64,000 bases of DNA from Escallonia rubra (GCA_033065855.1 JAVXUO010000086.1:372001-436000), one strand, 5' to 3'; numbered from the stretch's first letter, positions 25,512 to 40,500 are shown. The notes: generated by a model from the letters alone, not told the origin. Made by a program: numbers and translations.

Positions 25512-28500
25512 GAATTATTTATTTTTTATTTTTTAATTGCCTCCAAACTCTCTTCCTTTTTCTCCCTGTATCTCCCTATTTCATTTTAAAATCCCGCATT
25601 TTTCTCCCTAGGTCTCCCTCTGCCATGTTAAAATAACTAAAATGAGAGATCAAATATTTACATAATAAATCCCAATTTAATTATAACTTCTCGAGAGTCA
25701 CCGGCTAAGTTTCATTTATTTCTCTATTGCACCCATTTTTTATCTGTAGCTACTGGTATTATAAATTGTCGCTAATAATATTGCTCAAGCCAATCGTCGC
25801 TCATAGAAATTGTCGCTAAAGTAATAATAACCGGCTAATCCTAAGTTCAGGGCATTACATTATCTTCCCCTTCAAGAAATTTCGTCCTCGAAATTTTGTG
25901 TTAACTAGATTGCTGCTCTTAATCATGTCTAATCTCATCCGTTGTTATAAACACTTCACTTTTAACTCACTTTAATCCACCAACAATAAATACCTTTAAC
26001 ATTAATACTCTTAAATCACAAGCTCCGCCAAACTGTAAATGCTATCTCTATATTTCTCCATCTATACAATTAAATCATCGCTAAACCGTGAAGTCTCACC
26101 AAGTGAACAACTTTCTGGAGTGTCGAGTATATTCATCAAAATCAACCATAAGACCAATTTGAGACCACGATATTACATCCTCTCCCCATTAAAAGAAATT
26201 CAGCCCCGAATTTATAATTTTACAATGTCCAGACACTAGGCCTTGCTATGTAACTTAGATATATAGCAACCAGCATATTCGCTAAGCACGGCCTAACCTC
26301 CGCACCAAAATTTATCACCGACGAATATTAAACATCATAATTTCCATTCAAATCTTAAAGCTAAGCTCGAATTTACTAGGTAGGTCATCACTTACGCTCT
26401 AACACTTGTAGAACTTCTAGAGATCAAATAACCTTCCAAAAGTCCCGAAGTCTCTGTACTCTGATCTAGCTGTGGCAACTGGAAACACATTCCTCCAAAC
26501 CATCATAATCTAGCTTCACTCAGACGAAGTAAGTCCTCCTAAACCTAGCTCTGATACCATTTCTGTCACGATCCAAACCCACGGGTGAGCCCATGAGTTA
26601 GGCCCCTGAACGGCCGTAGGCCCACTAAGCCTCCACCAGGGCTCTGCAAGGCCTACTACACCCTTTACTCAGAATTCATTCCAACTTGCTAAATTCTAAA
26701 ACAATTCATTGGCTATTACAAGACTCACATAGAATTTCTTCAATAATCAATTTAAAACTCACTTACAAGTCATTGACAACTATGAAGAAATTTGAGGAGA
26801 CCTACGCTCCCTACAATAGTTCATTCAAAATAACATCCATAAAACTAAAAATTCTTAATTTAATAGAGCCTTCATTATTCTAATGGTTCTCTTCGGACGC
26901 CCCTTCCTCGTGTTGCTTATAAGGATCTGCCTCCCCTAGGTTATCACCTAAAAAATAAGGAATGAGCGAAAGCTCAGCAAGTACACAAACCATGATCCTA
27001 AAATAGGTTTGAGGATTTCAAAACGTGCCAAGGGTTTTCTTTTTCAACTCAAAAATCAATATTGCTATCACCAAAATGTTTTTCCTTATATATACACACA
27101 TATATATACACTTGCACAAACGATTCTCAAAACATGCAAGTGTATTTACACTTGCACAAACTATTCTCAAAACGAAGTATAACATCAAGTAAATTCCTTT
27201 GCCATAGATAACGCAATTTAGGTATGCTGCGGTCAGCGTACTAGCCCCCCTGACTAGGGCCCGAAATCCCTCGTACACCCGGAATAAATAATTTTGTGGC
27301 CGCAAGGGCGAATCACAAGCAACAGTACTGTGCATCAATGTACAAGCCCTGTTAACTGGGGCTCGAATCCAACTTACCCCCGTTGGATATGGGGCACAAC
27401 AACCAATCCAAGTTTACCATCTCATTCAACATGTATCGAATTTAAATCAACTACTCACAGAACAGTCTATGGCATTTTTAACTTAATCTTCTCATGAAAC
27501 GATTTAACAAGAAAACATATGTAGTACAAGAACTTCAAAAACTTTGATTTGATTAAAGGGATAATACCATTTTAGTCCCCTGAACTATCCCCGCTTTTTA
27601 TTTTGGTCCCTGTACTTTAAAATTCGATAAATCAGTCCCTGTATTTTGCATCGTCATTAATTTAGTCCCTCCGTTAGCATTTCTGTTAAAACTCGGGGGT
27701 ATTTTGGTCAAATAATGAAAAAATATGGGATAATACCATTTTAGTCCCCTGAACTATCCCCGCTTTTTTATTTTGGTCCCTGTACTTTAAAATTCGTTAA
27801 ATCAGTCCCTGTACTTTGCATCGTCATTAATTTAGTCCCTCCGTTAGCATTTCTGTTAAAACTCGGGGGTATTTTAGTCAAATAATGAAAAAATATTTCA
27901 TATCTCTTCCCTTTCTGCCTTCCCCCAACCCACACCACCCCTTCCCCCCCGCCGCCTTTCCACCATTGCTACCACCACCATAAATCAACCATCACCACCA
28001 AACCTTCCTGGGTTTTCTTTGCAGATTCTTGTCATTTTTCGTTGCAAATCTGAGAATGGAAGGAATTGGGTGGGCTTCCTAGTTTCCTTTGCTGTAATTG
28101 GGGTGTTGGTGTTGGGAGGGAGGAGGAAAGGTATGTTAAATCAGGTAAGGGATGTTCCATGTGGTGAGTCATATGTAATTGTAGTGGAAGATGATTGATG
28201 GGTTTAGTTTTAAAGGGATGAAATTTGGAGTTCATGATTTTGGTGGTGGCTGCTAGGATGGAGAAGAGAGGGAGGAAAGGAAGACAGGGAAGGGAGAAGA
28301 GAGAGAAAGGTAAGGGGGAGAGGTTGAGGACTATAAGGCTAGGGCTTGACTGAAATATTCCTAAATTTTTAACAGAAATGCTAACGGAGGTACTAAATTA
28401 ATGATAATGAAAAGTACAGGGACTGATTTAATGAATTTTAAAGTACAGGGACCAAAATAAAAAAGCGGGGATAGTTCAGGGGACTAAAATGGTATTATCC

Positions 28501-31500
28501 CATATTTTTTCATTATTTGACTAAAATACCCCCAAGTTTTAACAGAAATGCTAACGGAGGGACTAAATTAAGGACGATGCAAAGTACAGGGACTGATTTA
28601 ACGAATTTTAAAGTACAGGGACCAAAATAAAAAAGCGGGGATAGTTCAGGGGACTAAAATGGTATTATCCCTTGATTAAATCATGTATACATTTATATAT
28701 TTTGCAATTAGAGTAACGGAAGAACATGGCAGAAGTATTTACCTAAATAGCTAAGCGGTTCTTTCTCTCAAGTCTGCCCTAACTCTTGTCTATCGAAACC
28801 TAACAATAAATCATTCGGATGTTATTTATTGCTGTTAAATCATGCCTATGTGCTAAATTTCCCCCAAGTGAGTGAAATTACCAAAATACGCCTAACTTGT
28901 GTAAAATTACCAAACAACTCCCGATGCCTAACGTACCATTTAACACCCAGAAATAACGCAAAACATCCTTTTAAACAACTAGGTGGGTTTTTCGGACAAA
29001 AATGACATTTATAAGAATTCTCCGTTCAGAACCCTAAACCGCTCCTAAAATTGAGTGCTAAGGTTCCTATTTCAAGATATATTCAAATGGCGCCAAAATG
29101 CCACGAAATTTCAGACGCTCAAGCGTCTCAGTATGTTTAGATAAATTGTAATTTTTTTGGCTAAAAGTAATTTTTTTTACTATATCAAATAATTCAAAAG
29201 CCTGCTTTTAAAATAAGATAATTTCAGGCCCTTCGCATGCCTAGAACCCATAAAATTCTACATAGAAGGTTTCACAAAAATAATGGGAGTTTCAGTTTTG
29301 CACATTGCCCAAATATGCTCAGAAATGGCTTAAAAAGTTTTGGGCAATGGACTGACTTGTAATTCTAGAAACAACATTTTTCAGCAAATTTAATTTTGTA
29401 GATAGACCATTTTGAGGAAGAAACATGACGAATCTTAAAAAACTCAAAACTACATAGTTAAAATAGACTTGTTGAGGTTTTCAGAAATATAAGGGTCACA
29501 ATAATCCAACGAGTAATGACTTTTCTATAGCAAATTGAAGTGGCTGATAGACACAACACATCTCCGTGCAGACCGATTTTGTTCAATTGTTATTTTGGAG
29601 CTGAAATACTATGAATCTCAGAAAACTCAAAATTACAAAGTTGAAGAATATTTTCTGAGGTTTCTAGAAATATAGATTTCACAAGAAACTCATGAGTAAT
29701 GAATTTTCTATGACAAATCAAAGTGGCTGCCAGAAACCGAAAAATTCTGAACTTCTACAGTGAATTGACTTTAAGGTCATTTTTCAATGTGCAAACGTGG
29801 GATTTTGAGAAAACTCAAAACTAAAAAGTTAAGGCAACAAAATGACATTTTCAGAAAGTGCAAAATCATCTCAATCGGATTTGAAATAAAGGAGATATGA
29901 CAAAACCCTAACCCACTCTTATGCTGCTCTACAACAGCCTTCTTCTCAAACACACCTACATCAATACATACAACCCAAAAGCTACCAATTTTACACCAAA
30001 AACATATATAAAACATCCAAATTCATGGCTAAACTAAAGAGAGAGTTTAGGGATTTTAATACCTTGAATTTCCTCTTGCCCTAGCCTTGTTTCTTCTCTC
30101 TCTCTCTCTCTATTCCTCACTTGACTTCACGTAAGGGGGGTGACAGATTCGTGGGATGGCTGTCCTCTTAAGACTTCCTTTATATATGGTTGCCCTAGGT
30201 TGGAATAATTCCAAAGACCCCTCATCTTTAGTTATTTTCTCGACTCACCTACATTCCTTTAAAACTACAAACTTTTAACTTAAGGTAACTAGGTAAGGAA
30301 CAACACTTAAGGACGTTATTAAAGTTTTTAAGAGAAAAGAAGTTGTATGCCAAACTTAAGAAGTGCGAATTTTGGTTGGATAGGGTTACATTCTTGGGGC
30401 ACGTGGTGTCGGAAGAAGGAATATCAGTTGATCCCAAAAAGATAAGAGGCTGTTGTTGATTGGGACAAATCTACTGCGGTGATGGAGGTTCGGAGCTTCT
30501 TAGGATTAGCCGGATATTACAGGAGATTTGTGGAAGGATTCTCACGGATAGCGATCTCCTTGGCTCGCCTAACCCAAAAGGGAGTTAAGTTTGAGTGGAA
30601 CGAAGATTGTGAAAATAGCTTTCAAGAATTGAAATAGATGCTTGTAATAGGCCTTATACTTACGCTTCCAAGTGGGTCCAGTGGTTTCACGATTTATAGT
30701 GATGCCTCCCACTAAGGTCTAGGGTGCGTACTCATGCAGAGTGGAAAAATGATTGCATACGCCTCTAGACAGTTAAAACAATATGAGAAGAATTATCCAA
30801 CCCGTGACTTGGAGCTAGCCGCAATGATTTTTACCTTAAAAGACTTGGAGCCACTACCTATACGGAGAACCCTGTGAGATATTCATCGAGTGTAAAAGCC
30901 TGAAGCATATATTCACCCAAAAGGAGTTAAACCTGAAACGAAGGCGGTGGTTAGAAGTACTGAAGGATTATGATCTCAATATCCAGTGCCACCCAGGGAA
31001 TGTGGATGTGGTTGCCGATGCACTCAGCAGAAATTCGTCTTCGTCATTGTCCACTTTAATCACAAGGCAGAGACATTTATTAGAGGACATGAGGAAGCTG
31101 AATTTGGATGTCAAGGTTCGAAACTCAAACAAGGACATTTCACTTAGCAATCTTGTGGTGCGACCCACCTTGATCGATAGGATTAAGGCAGCTCGAAAAT
31201 CGATGATCACCTACTTAAGATACTGGGAGAGGTAAAGAATGGAGGTAAAACCTGAATATATGTTGCAAGATGGGGTACTTTGTTTTGGAAATAGAATCTG
31301 CGTGCCTAGTGACCCTAGCTTAAAAAGAGAGATTTTGGAGGAAGCTCACAGGCCAGGTTACTCAATCCACCCCGGGAGCACAAAAATATATAGGAATCTT
31401 CGGGAGACTTTTTGGTGGGGTAACATGAAGAGAGAGATTGCAGAGTTCGTGTCCAGATGCCTAGTATGCCAGTAGGTGAAAGTAGAGCATCAGAGACCCG

Positions 31501-34500
31501 CAAGAGTCATTACAGCCCTTGCCCATACCGGAATGGAAGTGGGAACACATAACTATGGATTTTGTTTCCGGACTACCCAAGACTCGTTCTGGACATGACG
31601 CCATTTAGGTGATAGTGGACCGCCTGACGAAGTGTGCACACTTCTTGCTTGTCCGGATGACCTATTCGATGGACAAGTTGGCTACCACCTACGTGAAGGA
31701 GATAGTACGCCTGCATGACATTCTAGTCTCAATTGTTTCGGATAGGGACCCTCGTTTGTGTCCAAATTCTGGGGAACTTTGCAACATTCATTCGGTAAAT
31801 ACTGTTTAGCATGGCTTTCCACCCTCAAACAGACTGTCAGTCAGAAAGGACTATCCAGACATTGGAAGATCTACTACGGGCTTGTGTTCTGGATTTTAAG
31901 GGCAGCTGGGATGATCATCTACCGCTGATAGAGTTTTCTTGCAACACCAGTTACCAGGGTAGCATTGGGATGGCCCCCTTCGAAGCCCTATATGGTAGGA
32001 AGTGCAGATCAGATCGCAACTATGTTGGGACAAAGTAGGGGAAAGGAAACTGGTGGGACCAAAGTTGGTGCAACTGACGTCGGAGAAGGTCAAAGGAATT
32101 AAGGAGAGGTTACGGGGTGTTCAAAGTAGACAGAAGAGTTATGCGGACATACGCAGACGAGAATTGGAGTTCCAAGTGGGCGACCGGGTATTTTTAAGGG
32201 TGTCACCAATGAAAGGAGTATTACGATTTGGGAAGAAGGGGAAATTAAGCCCTAGGTGTGTAGGACCCTTTGAGATACTGGACAAAGTTGATTCTCTCGC
32301 CTATCGAGTAGCTTTACCGCCTGAGTTAGCCGGTGTCCATAATGTGTTCCACATGTCTATGCTGAGAAAGTACATCCCGAACCTCACACATGTATTACAA
32401 CCGGAGCCTTTGCAGATTAGAGAAGACTTCACCTATATCGAACTCTTGGTTCGGATCCTGGACCACAAGGAGCAGACACTTCGAACTAAGAAGATTCCTT
32501 TGGTAAAGGTCCTGTGGAGGAACCATGCGGTTGAGAAGGCCACGTGGGAGCGCGAAGACAAAGTCAGAAGCAAATACCCTCACCTGTTTCAATTCTGAGG
32601 TACGTAAAATTTGGAGGACCAAATTCTTTTAAAGGTGGGGCGAATGAAATGCCCGAAACTTTATTTTCGTCGACAAAACTTTTACGTGTCAAAAAAAAAA
32701 AAATTGTTCCTTTAGTTAAAAATTTATAATTTTAAAGGAATGTAGGTGAGTTGAGAAATTAGCTAAAGATGAGGGAGGTCTTTAGAATTATTCTAACCTA
32801 GGGCAACCATATATAGAGGAAGTCTTAAGAGGACAGTCATCCCACAAATCTTTCACCCCTTTTACGTGAAGTCTAGAGAGGAAGAGAGAGAAGAAGAAAC
32901 AAGCCTAGGGCAAGGGGAAATTCAAGGTAATAAAATCCCTAAACTCTCTTTAGTTTAGCCATGAATTTGGATGTTGTATATATGTTTTTGGTGTGAAATT
33001 GGTAGCTTATGGTGCTTATGTGTATTGATGTGAGTGTGTTTGAGAAGAAGGCTGCTATAGAGCAGCATAAAAGTGGGTCAGGGTTTTTGTCATATCTCCT
33101 TTATTTCAAATCCGATTAAGATGATTTTGCACTTTCTGAAAACGTCATTGTGTTGCCTTTAACTTTTTAGTTTTGTGTTTTCTCAAAATCCCGCGTTTGC
33201 ACATTAAAGAATGACCTTAACGTCAATTCACTGTAGAAGTCCAGAATTTTTCGGTTTCTGGCAGCCACTTCGATTTGTCATAGAAAATTCATTACTTATG
33301 GGTTTTTTGTGAAATTTATATTTCTAGAAACCTCAAAAAGTCTTCTTCAACTTTGTTGTTTTGAGTTTTCTGAGATTTATAGTATTTCGGCTCCAAAATT
33401 ACCATTGAACAAAAACTAGTCTGCACAGAGATGTGCTCTGTCTATCAGCCACTTCGATTTGCTATACAAAAGTCATTACTTGTTGGATTTTTGTGACCTT
33501 TATATTTCTGAAAACCTCGGCAAGTCTACTTTAACTTTGTAGTTTTGAGTTTTCTAAAATTCGTCATGTTTCTTCCTCAAAATGGTCGATTTACAAAATT
33601 AGGATTTGCTAAAAAATGTTGTTTCTAGAATTACAGATCAATCCATTGTCCAAAACTTTTTAAGCCATTTCTGAGCATATTCTGGCAATGTGCAAAACTG
33701 ACACTCCCTTATTTTTGTGAAACCTTCGATCTAGAATTTTATGGGATTTTTCTAGGCATGCGAAGGGCCTGAAGTGATCTTATTTTCAAAACAGGCTTTT
33801 TAATTATTTGATATAGTAAACAAAATTATTTTTAGCCTGATATTTTACAGTGATCTAAACATATTGAGATGCTTGAGCGTCTGAAATTTCGTGGCATTTC
33901 GGCGCTGTTTGAATATATTTTGAAATAGGAACCTTAGCGCTCAATTTAAGGAGTGCTTTAGGGTTTCGAAAGACTCACCTAATTGTTTAAAAGGATGTTT
34001 TGGGTTATTTTTGGGTGTGAAATGGTATATTAGGGCATTGGGGGTTATTTGGTAATTTTACACAAGTTTAGGCGTATTTTGGTAATTTCACTCACTTGGG
34101 AGAAATTTAGCACCTAGGCATGATTTAACGGCAATGGATAACATCCGGATGATTTATTGTTAGGTTCCAATAGACAAGAGTTAGGGCAAACTTGAGAGAA
34201 AGAACCGCTTAGCTATTCAGGTTAGTACTTCTGCCATGTTCCTCCGTCTACTCTATTTGCAAAATGTATACATGATTTAATCAAATCAAAGTTTTTGAAG
34301 TTCTTGTACTACATATGTTTTCTTGTTAAATCGTTTTATGAGAAGATTAAGTTAAAAATGTAATGGACTGTTCTTGAGTAGCTGATTTGAATTCGGTATA
34401 TGTTGAATGAGATGGTAAACTTGACTTGGTTGCTGTGCTCCATATCCAACGGGGGAAAGTTGGATTTTGGGTCCTAGTCAACGGGGCTTGTACGTTGATG

Positions 34501-37500
34501 CACAGTGCTATTGCTTATGGTTCGCCCTTGCGGCCACAGAGTTATTTATTCCGGGTGTAGGAGGGATTTTTGGGCCCTAGTCAAGGGGGCTAGTATGCTG
34601 ACCGCTAGTATGCGTCTTGATGTGTCTTATGCAGCGCGGTAGGTGTTTTTATTATTTTAATTTCCCTTTCATCGCTTTGATGGTTCTTTGTCAAATGCAG
34701 TTCTCTTGGTGGTTGATCTTTTTAAATGCTTTCACAACCCCCTATGTTACTTCATTAAACAGGCACCCCTTACTGAAGAGCTGGTATTTAGAGCTTGTAT
34801 GATACCTTTGCTGTGTTGTGGAGGATTTGAAACATCTACTGTCGTGTTTCTCTGTCCTATTTTCTTCAGCGTAGGTGAGTGACTAAGATTCATTTACAGC
34901 TGATTTTGGTATATAATGGATCTTTGACTTTACACTGAGTTGCACATAGCTTTAGGCATACAATGAGCCAAACTCTTATTGTTGGAGTGTTTGCACTCCC
35001 TGCATATGTAGAGGGTGTTTTTCCTTGGCATCTTTTTATGATGTTTTAGTGACTTTTGTTCTATTTGTTTATTACGAATGCTCAATCTTATACGTATCCA
35101 TCACCAGAATATAAAAAGGATAGGGAGGGACATGAACCTTTGCCCCTACTATGCACGGTTTATGTGGGTGTGGGTGGCTGGATGGGTTGGGGGGGTGGGG
35201 TTAATTCTAAGCGTTACCCCTAACAAAGACATTATCTTAGAGATGTTTACAATTGGAAGTGCCTGATTTTTTTTTTTTCTCAGTGATATGCATATCTGAT
35301 ATCCATTTTTCACAAATCCGGAATATGACTTCTAATAGAAAAGGGTCAAGTGCAGCAAACAACGTGTCCAGGGCTGGGCTCTTGCTTCTTTATACGACTG
35401 AACAACTTCGAGCATGAACGAGTTTCTCAGCCTAACTAAGTTGAAGCTGTTCTTGAGCAGTTTGATTTATTTGGCGGCCTACTGATTCAGAGTTAAGGGG
35501 ATTATTCAGACAGGAGTTAGGGCTGGTAGAATAGAAGGGGGGAGAATAGGAGGAAAGAAAGGACAGAGATTAGACTCATAAAAGAGGGAAGAGAAACATA
35601 ATTTAGGGAGATTAGGGAGGAGAGAAAAGGATTGGGAGTTTGAGAGAACAAAGGGAAGGAAGAAAACAATTAGCTCTATAATATGTAAATTGATTCGAGA
35701 ACAATTCCAGACTCCATATAGGATTCCTATATAAAATTAAAAAAAGGTCCTAATAATTCTCAAATCTCAGTTGACATCGGCTTGCTCCTACGCTTGTCAT
35801 ACTCATGGATCCTCTTCCTTGGCTTGTTGTCTCCTCTTTGATCCCTTTCATCTACCTATCCTCACCCATTTTTTTTTTCTTGTTTTTACTTTTCCGAGGG
35901 GCTACTTCATGCACTTCCTAGGGTTAGTAAGGAAGTACATAATGCTGCAGTGGGATGTATGCTATGGGAGAGAGAAAAAAAACATGATGCTCATATGTAG
36001 CCTGAAAGCACTGTAAAGCCGTTTCAGTATGTGCCTTAGTTTGTAAGAGCGTTTGTTATACAATGCGTATTTATCAGACTATATGAATATTTTCCAGTAA
36101 ATGAATCTTCTTGTTTATAAATCACCTTGTTGCAATATCATCAGGAGTGATGATGATTGTATTGCTCCTTGAAATGGACCCCCGAGAGTATTAATTCGAG
36201 GACAATGAGAATAGGCTTAGTGCTTTGACGTTTTTCTGCTTCTAAGTGTGGATCAAGAGGATAGAAAAACACCTTCACGATGAGAGATCTCCTGAAGTAG
36301 AACGTACGGAACAGCAGAATTACATGCTGGATCTTATCGAGGACATATTTTGCATGGTGAAATGCCAAGAAATCAGTACGTCATGTGTGTCCTGCTGCAA
36401 TCACTTATACACAGAGAAGGATGCGCAATTGAAAGACTTGTTAGGGTTTTTGACGTAAAGGAATTGGTGCTTTCGAATCTAGTTGTTTGGCATTTCTGGG
36501 ATGCTACCTTAGTTCAGTTTTACGATCTTTATGCAGAATACCATTGGAGGTTTTTCTTGCAGTTGTTCCAGCGGATTATATTTCATCCTATTTTATAAGA
36601 AGTTACCTTTATTCTAAGGAAAAAATTCCGGGCTGCGGGGTAAGAGCGGACTTTTAAAGCAGGACCCTAGCTAGATGATCTATGGTTTTAGTGCTTAATC
36701 CAAACATCGAGCAATTATCATTTACAGGAATGTTCCTTTCCTAAGTATGTCTTTGGTACAAATCCCACTTTTCTATAGCAAACAGTAAATGGGAGCAAAC
36801 TAGGGACATCTCCAGGAAACCATACGATCCTCCACTCGTGAGCCTGCTGTCCATGGTATCTTAGAGTCGTATGGGTTTCCATAGGAGGTTGTCTTGCTGA
36901 TAAGGAAAGGATTTAATATTGGAAGGGAAGTTCATCAGCGACTGTACACAATGCATGAGACCTGGGAATAGGCAGAGCCCAGTCACCATTCTGTATGATG
37001 GAGCTTACTTCTGCCTCTGCATTGCTTTTTCTTTTTTCTTCCTTTTTTTGGCAAGTAAAAAATATATTAAGAAAGAAACGCCATTGATTTGGCGAACCCT
37101 AGTACACAGGAAGTGTACAAGCTGGAACCCAATTTTTAAAAGCGATGAAAAGATCATCCAAAAAGTTTAACAACGTAGTAAGAGAACCATCCCCCAGGAC
37201 AGATATCCAAGCAAAAGAGTTTTTCGGGAGGACTTGCTTCATGTCTAAAACAGTACCAGACACACTTTGACATGATGCTACATTGCTTACAGCATTATAT
37301 AGCAATTTACGATCATAGTAGCACAAAAGTGGGCCCTGAGGTAGCCAGTTATTTATCCACGGCCATGTTCTCTCACCAATACTAATCCTTTACATGATCA
37401 ACTGTTGTACTTGAGTTCTACGCTTCAGGCTTTACACCAAGTCTATTGAAACATCTGAGGGTGCCTTTAAATTCCATAAGTCCCTGCCCTTCAACACAGG

Positions 37501-40500
37501 AGTTGACACCGATTACCAAGAGAGATTTTTATTGCCAAGTCCAACCTTCCTGTTTCGGCAAACGGACTTCTCTCCATGAGACTTTAACGTTCATTTTACA
37601 TTTTTTGTCTGCGTGTGACTAAAAGCAGAAAGAAGGAATAAACTGGGATAATTGAGGTAAGATTGTGGTGGTGGTTTAATTCCAATTTTCTGTGAGAATC
37701 TCTACATCATGTAGAGATGTTAATGGGCCGGGCTTGGGCCGGCCCAGCCCAAGCCCAGAGGGCCTCCAACGAAACCGGGCCAGGGCCGGGCCAGTAGAAG
37801 TGACAACCGGGCCGGGTCGGGCCTGAAAACTGATATACTTGGGCCCAGTCCAAGCCCTGGCCCTAGGCCCAATATTTTAGGGCTGGGCTTGGGCCGGCCC
37901 AGGCCCAAAAATTTTTTTTTGATTTTTTTTTCTTATTCTTAACTCCTTGTTATTCACATTTATAAATGAAATGGTTGGAGACTTGGAGCAACATCAAAAG
38001 CCTCAATCGCCAAATAAAACTAGTGTAAGAGGTTCCCCACTGACGTTGTAGTATAGTTCCCGTTACACAAGAGGGGCACTAGCAGTTAAACATGGGTGAC
38101 TCTCTCATTAGTTTGTCTACTTCCTCCTTTTCTATACACATCCTTATCTTTATTGTAAAATCATGACCACTGCAAAGAGGTTGCAATCGTCGGAATCATT
38201 AACTCATATTAAAAATCTCGAAACATTATTATCTATAAGTGACGAAATTCTTTATACTCTGTGGTATAGAAGACATGGTGCCACCTTTCATAAGGGAAAC
38301 ATCTTGTATTGATGTAGAATAAGTTGCTACAAACCCTGTAAGACATTTGATTTCCAAAAAAATTACATTTCGAATGTGAAATTTGTAGAAATATTAATAT
38401 GTATGTAAACAATAATATTTCTAACATTCAAATATTCAAACTGATAAAGTTAAATTGAAGATAAATGTGTTCATAGGCCCTCCTCCTTTTATCCGGGCTT
38501 GGGACCGGCTGCTTGTAAACAAACAGGCGAAGTTACCTATTTTTTTTATATATATGAAAAAATATCTATCTTGTTTCTAAAAAAACTATATTTTGTGAAA
38601 ATTTTTATTCTTAAAACTTGAGAAAAGGAAAATAAAAATAAATTACCTAATCATCTAGAAGTATTTCAACGTCCGAGTCACTGCTCTTCCTATCGTCAAT
38701 CGGTATATCTTGCTCGCGATAATTTGCATCAAGATAATCCTTCCAACATACACATAGCTCGAGTGACTCGGGGTTAAGACGACTTCTCCTGTCATCCAAA
38801 ACCCTCCCACTCGCTGAAAATGCCGACTCTGAAGCAACCGTGGAGGCTTGCACCGGCAGTACATCCCGTGCAATTTGGGATAAAGTTTTATACATGTTTT
38901 GGTTTTGTTTCAAAAAATTTAACAAATTAAAATTAACTTGTTCTTCCACTGTTAAATCAGAATAATGATCAGTATTAGAATATAAACCAATCTCATTAAA
39001 AGAGAAAAAAGAAGACGAACCTGCCGAATTAGAAGAACCTTCAGATGGTAGTTGTCTTGCTACTAGATGTTCAAAGCCCTTAAGATATGACGAGTAGTGC
39101 CTCTCAGCAGTCGATGATGAAGCTCGGTTGCGCAAGTCAGTAGAATTGCGATACAAGTTGAACAATTCCTCAAATGTATTGCTCACTTTCGCTGTGAGTT
39201 TGGTTGTGTCCTCTACTGAGTAGCACATTAATTTTGATATCTCGTTTATCGAGACGTTCACGCTATGCAACTTTAACCTAGGATCTAAACAAGTAACCAC
39301 AGCAAAAATAACAGGCAGTTCACTCCAATATTTATTAAACTTTTCATCCATCACTTTTACTATTTCCGTAAAGGGTCCTATATATCTCCATTTTGTTAAT
39401 ATTGTAGCCATCTTGAGAATTTCTATTACAGCGAGAGAACAGGTGGGATAGTACGTACCAGACAATAAATTGGTAGACGTGTAAAATACCTCCAAAAATT
39501 CAGCTAGATGTGTAGCCATCTGCCATTCCAGGTGAGTTGGCAAGCCGGCTGGGAACAAGGTTAGTAGAAAATGCATATATACTTCTCTGTATGCGAGAAT
39601 ATGTAAAAGCATATGATATGTAGAGTTCCACCTATGGACCACATCTGTAACTGGTCTTTTGCGAGGCATATTATACTGACTACACAACGTTTTAAATTGT
39701 TGTGTTCTCGAAGCTGAACTAGAAACATATGCTGTCATACCCCTCATTTTGACAAGAATATTTCCTGCAACAGCTAAGCCATCTTGAACAATTAAATTAA
39801 TTACATGACAAACATAACGAACATGAAATAAATTACCAGAAATTATAGGTTCGAGGCTCTCCTTTAAAGCAGCAACAGCAGCTGTATTGTTAGTAGCATT
39901 ATCAAAACTAATACTCATAATCTTATTCTTTAAATTAAACGTGGTACATGCATTAATTATAATAGTAGCAACGTGTAATGCATCATGCGGAAAAGGAAAG
40001 AGTTCGAAAGCGACGATTCTCTTGTTCATAATCCAATCTGTATCAATCCAATGGGCCGTCACACAACTATAACTAACAAAAGTAAACGGAGATTGCCAAA
40101 TATCAGAAGTAAGGCTAACTTTACCGTCAAAATTATCGAAATAATTGATCAGGCGTGCTTTAGCAGCCTTATACTGTCGGAGTGCATCGGATCTAGATGT
40201 GTTTCTATGAACCTTTTTGTACAAAGGTTGCACGTGGGTGTTCATATATCTAGTGTGCTTAGCACTATCGGCAAAACTAAAGGCTTGTTCATCGTGAATA
40301 ATAAATTCAGCGAGACCGTCTCTTTGCTTTCACTGATTATAAACAAACAACTTACCGTCAAAAGATAACTGTGTTTGGGTAGGTTCGACGTGACCGCTTC
40401 GAGGTGCACACTGAGTGTAATGCCTATTAAGATGTCCATTACCACAACCATTAGCAAATAATTTAGCACAATACTTACATCGAGCTTTTCGGGCGCCGCC

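Larger units (their letters stand above)
23200..26200 (-). mobile_element. Gypsy LTR debris, reverse orientation
   Basis: 23262-23450 is a diverged third copy of the LTR text GCTGCGGTCAGCGTAC...CCGTTGGATATGGGGCACAA found in the arms at 27225-27400 and (inverted) 34440-34610. On the minus strand, 25864-25873 is a purine tract GAAGGGGAAG after AATTTCGAGGACGAAATTTC and before TGTAATGCCC, the standard 3' end of a Tekay/Del-type gypsy element and start of its 3' LTR. A second such junction (TGTAATATCG after GGGGAGAGGA) is at about 26177. Coding sequence is lost. 24290-25230 is the C/A-rich stretch listed separately. Confidence 0.6.
18193..34762 (+). other. RCE1 intron 3 (16.6 kb), stacked retroelements
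   Basis: GTTAGT donor and AAACAG acceptor. Contents in order: a gypsy LTR and decayed gag (18461-21330), three tandem arrays (21520-23130), LTR debris and a C/A-rich stretch (23200-26200), a reversed chromovirus LTR (26564-30291) split by a Mutator-like element, truncated chromovirus pol (30294-32598), and a forward LTR (32645-34610). Confidence 0.9.

Noticed and set aside
39887-40368. Plus-strand ORFs over the hAT element
   Set aside because: Antisense shadows of the hAT transposase.
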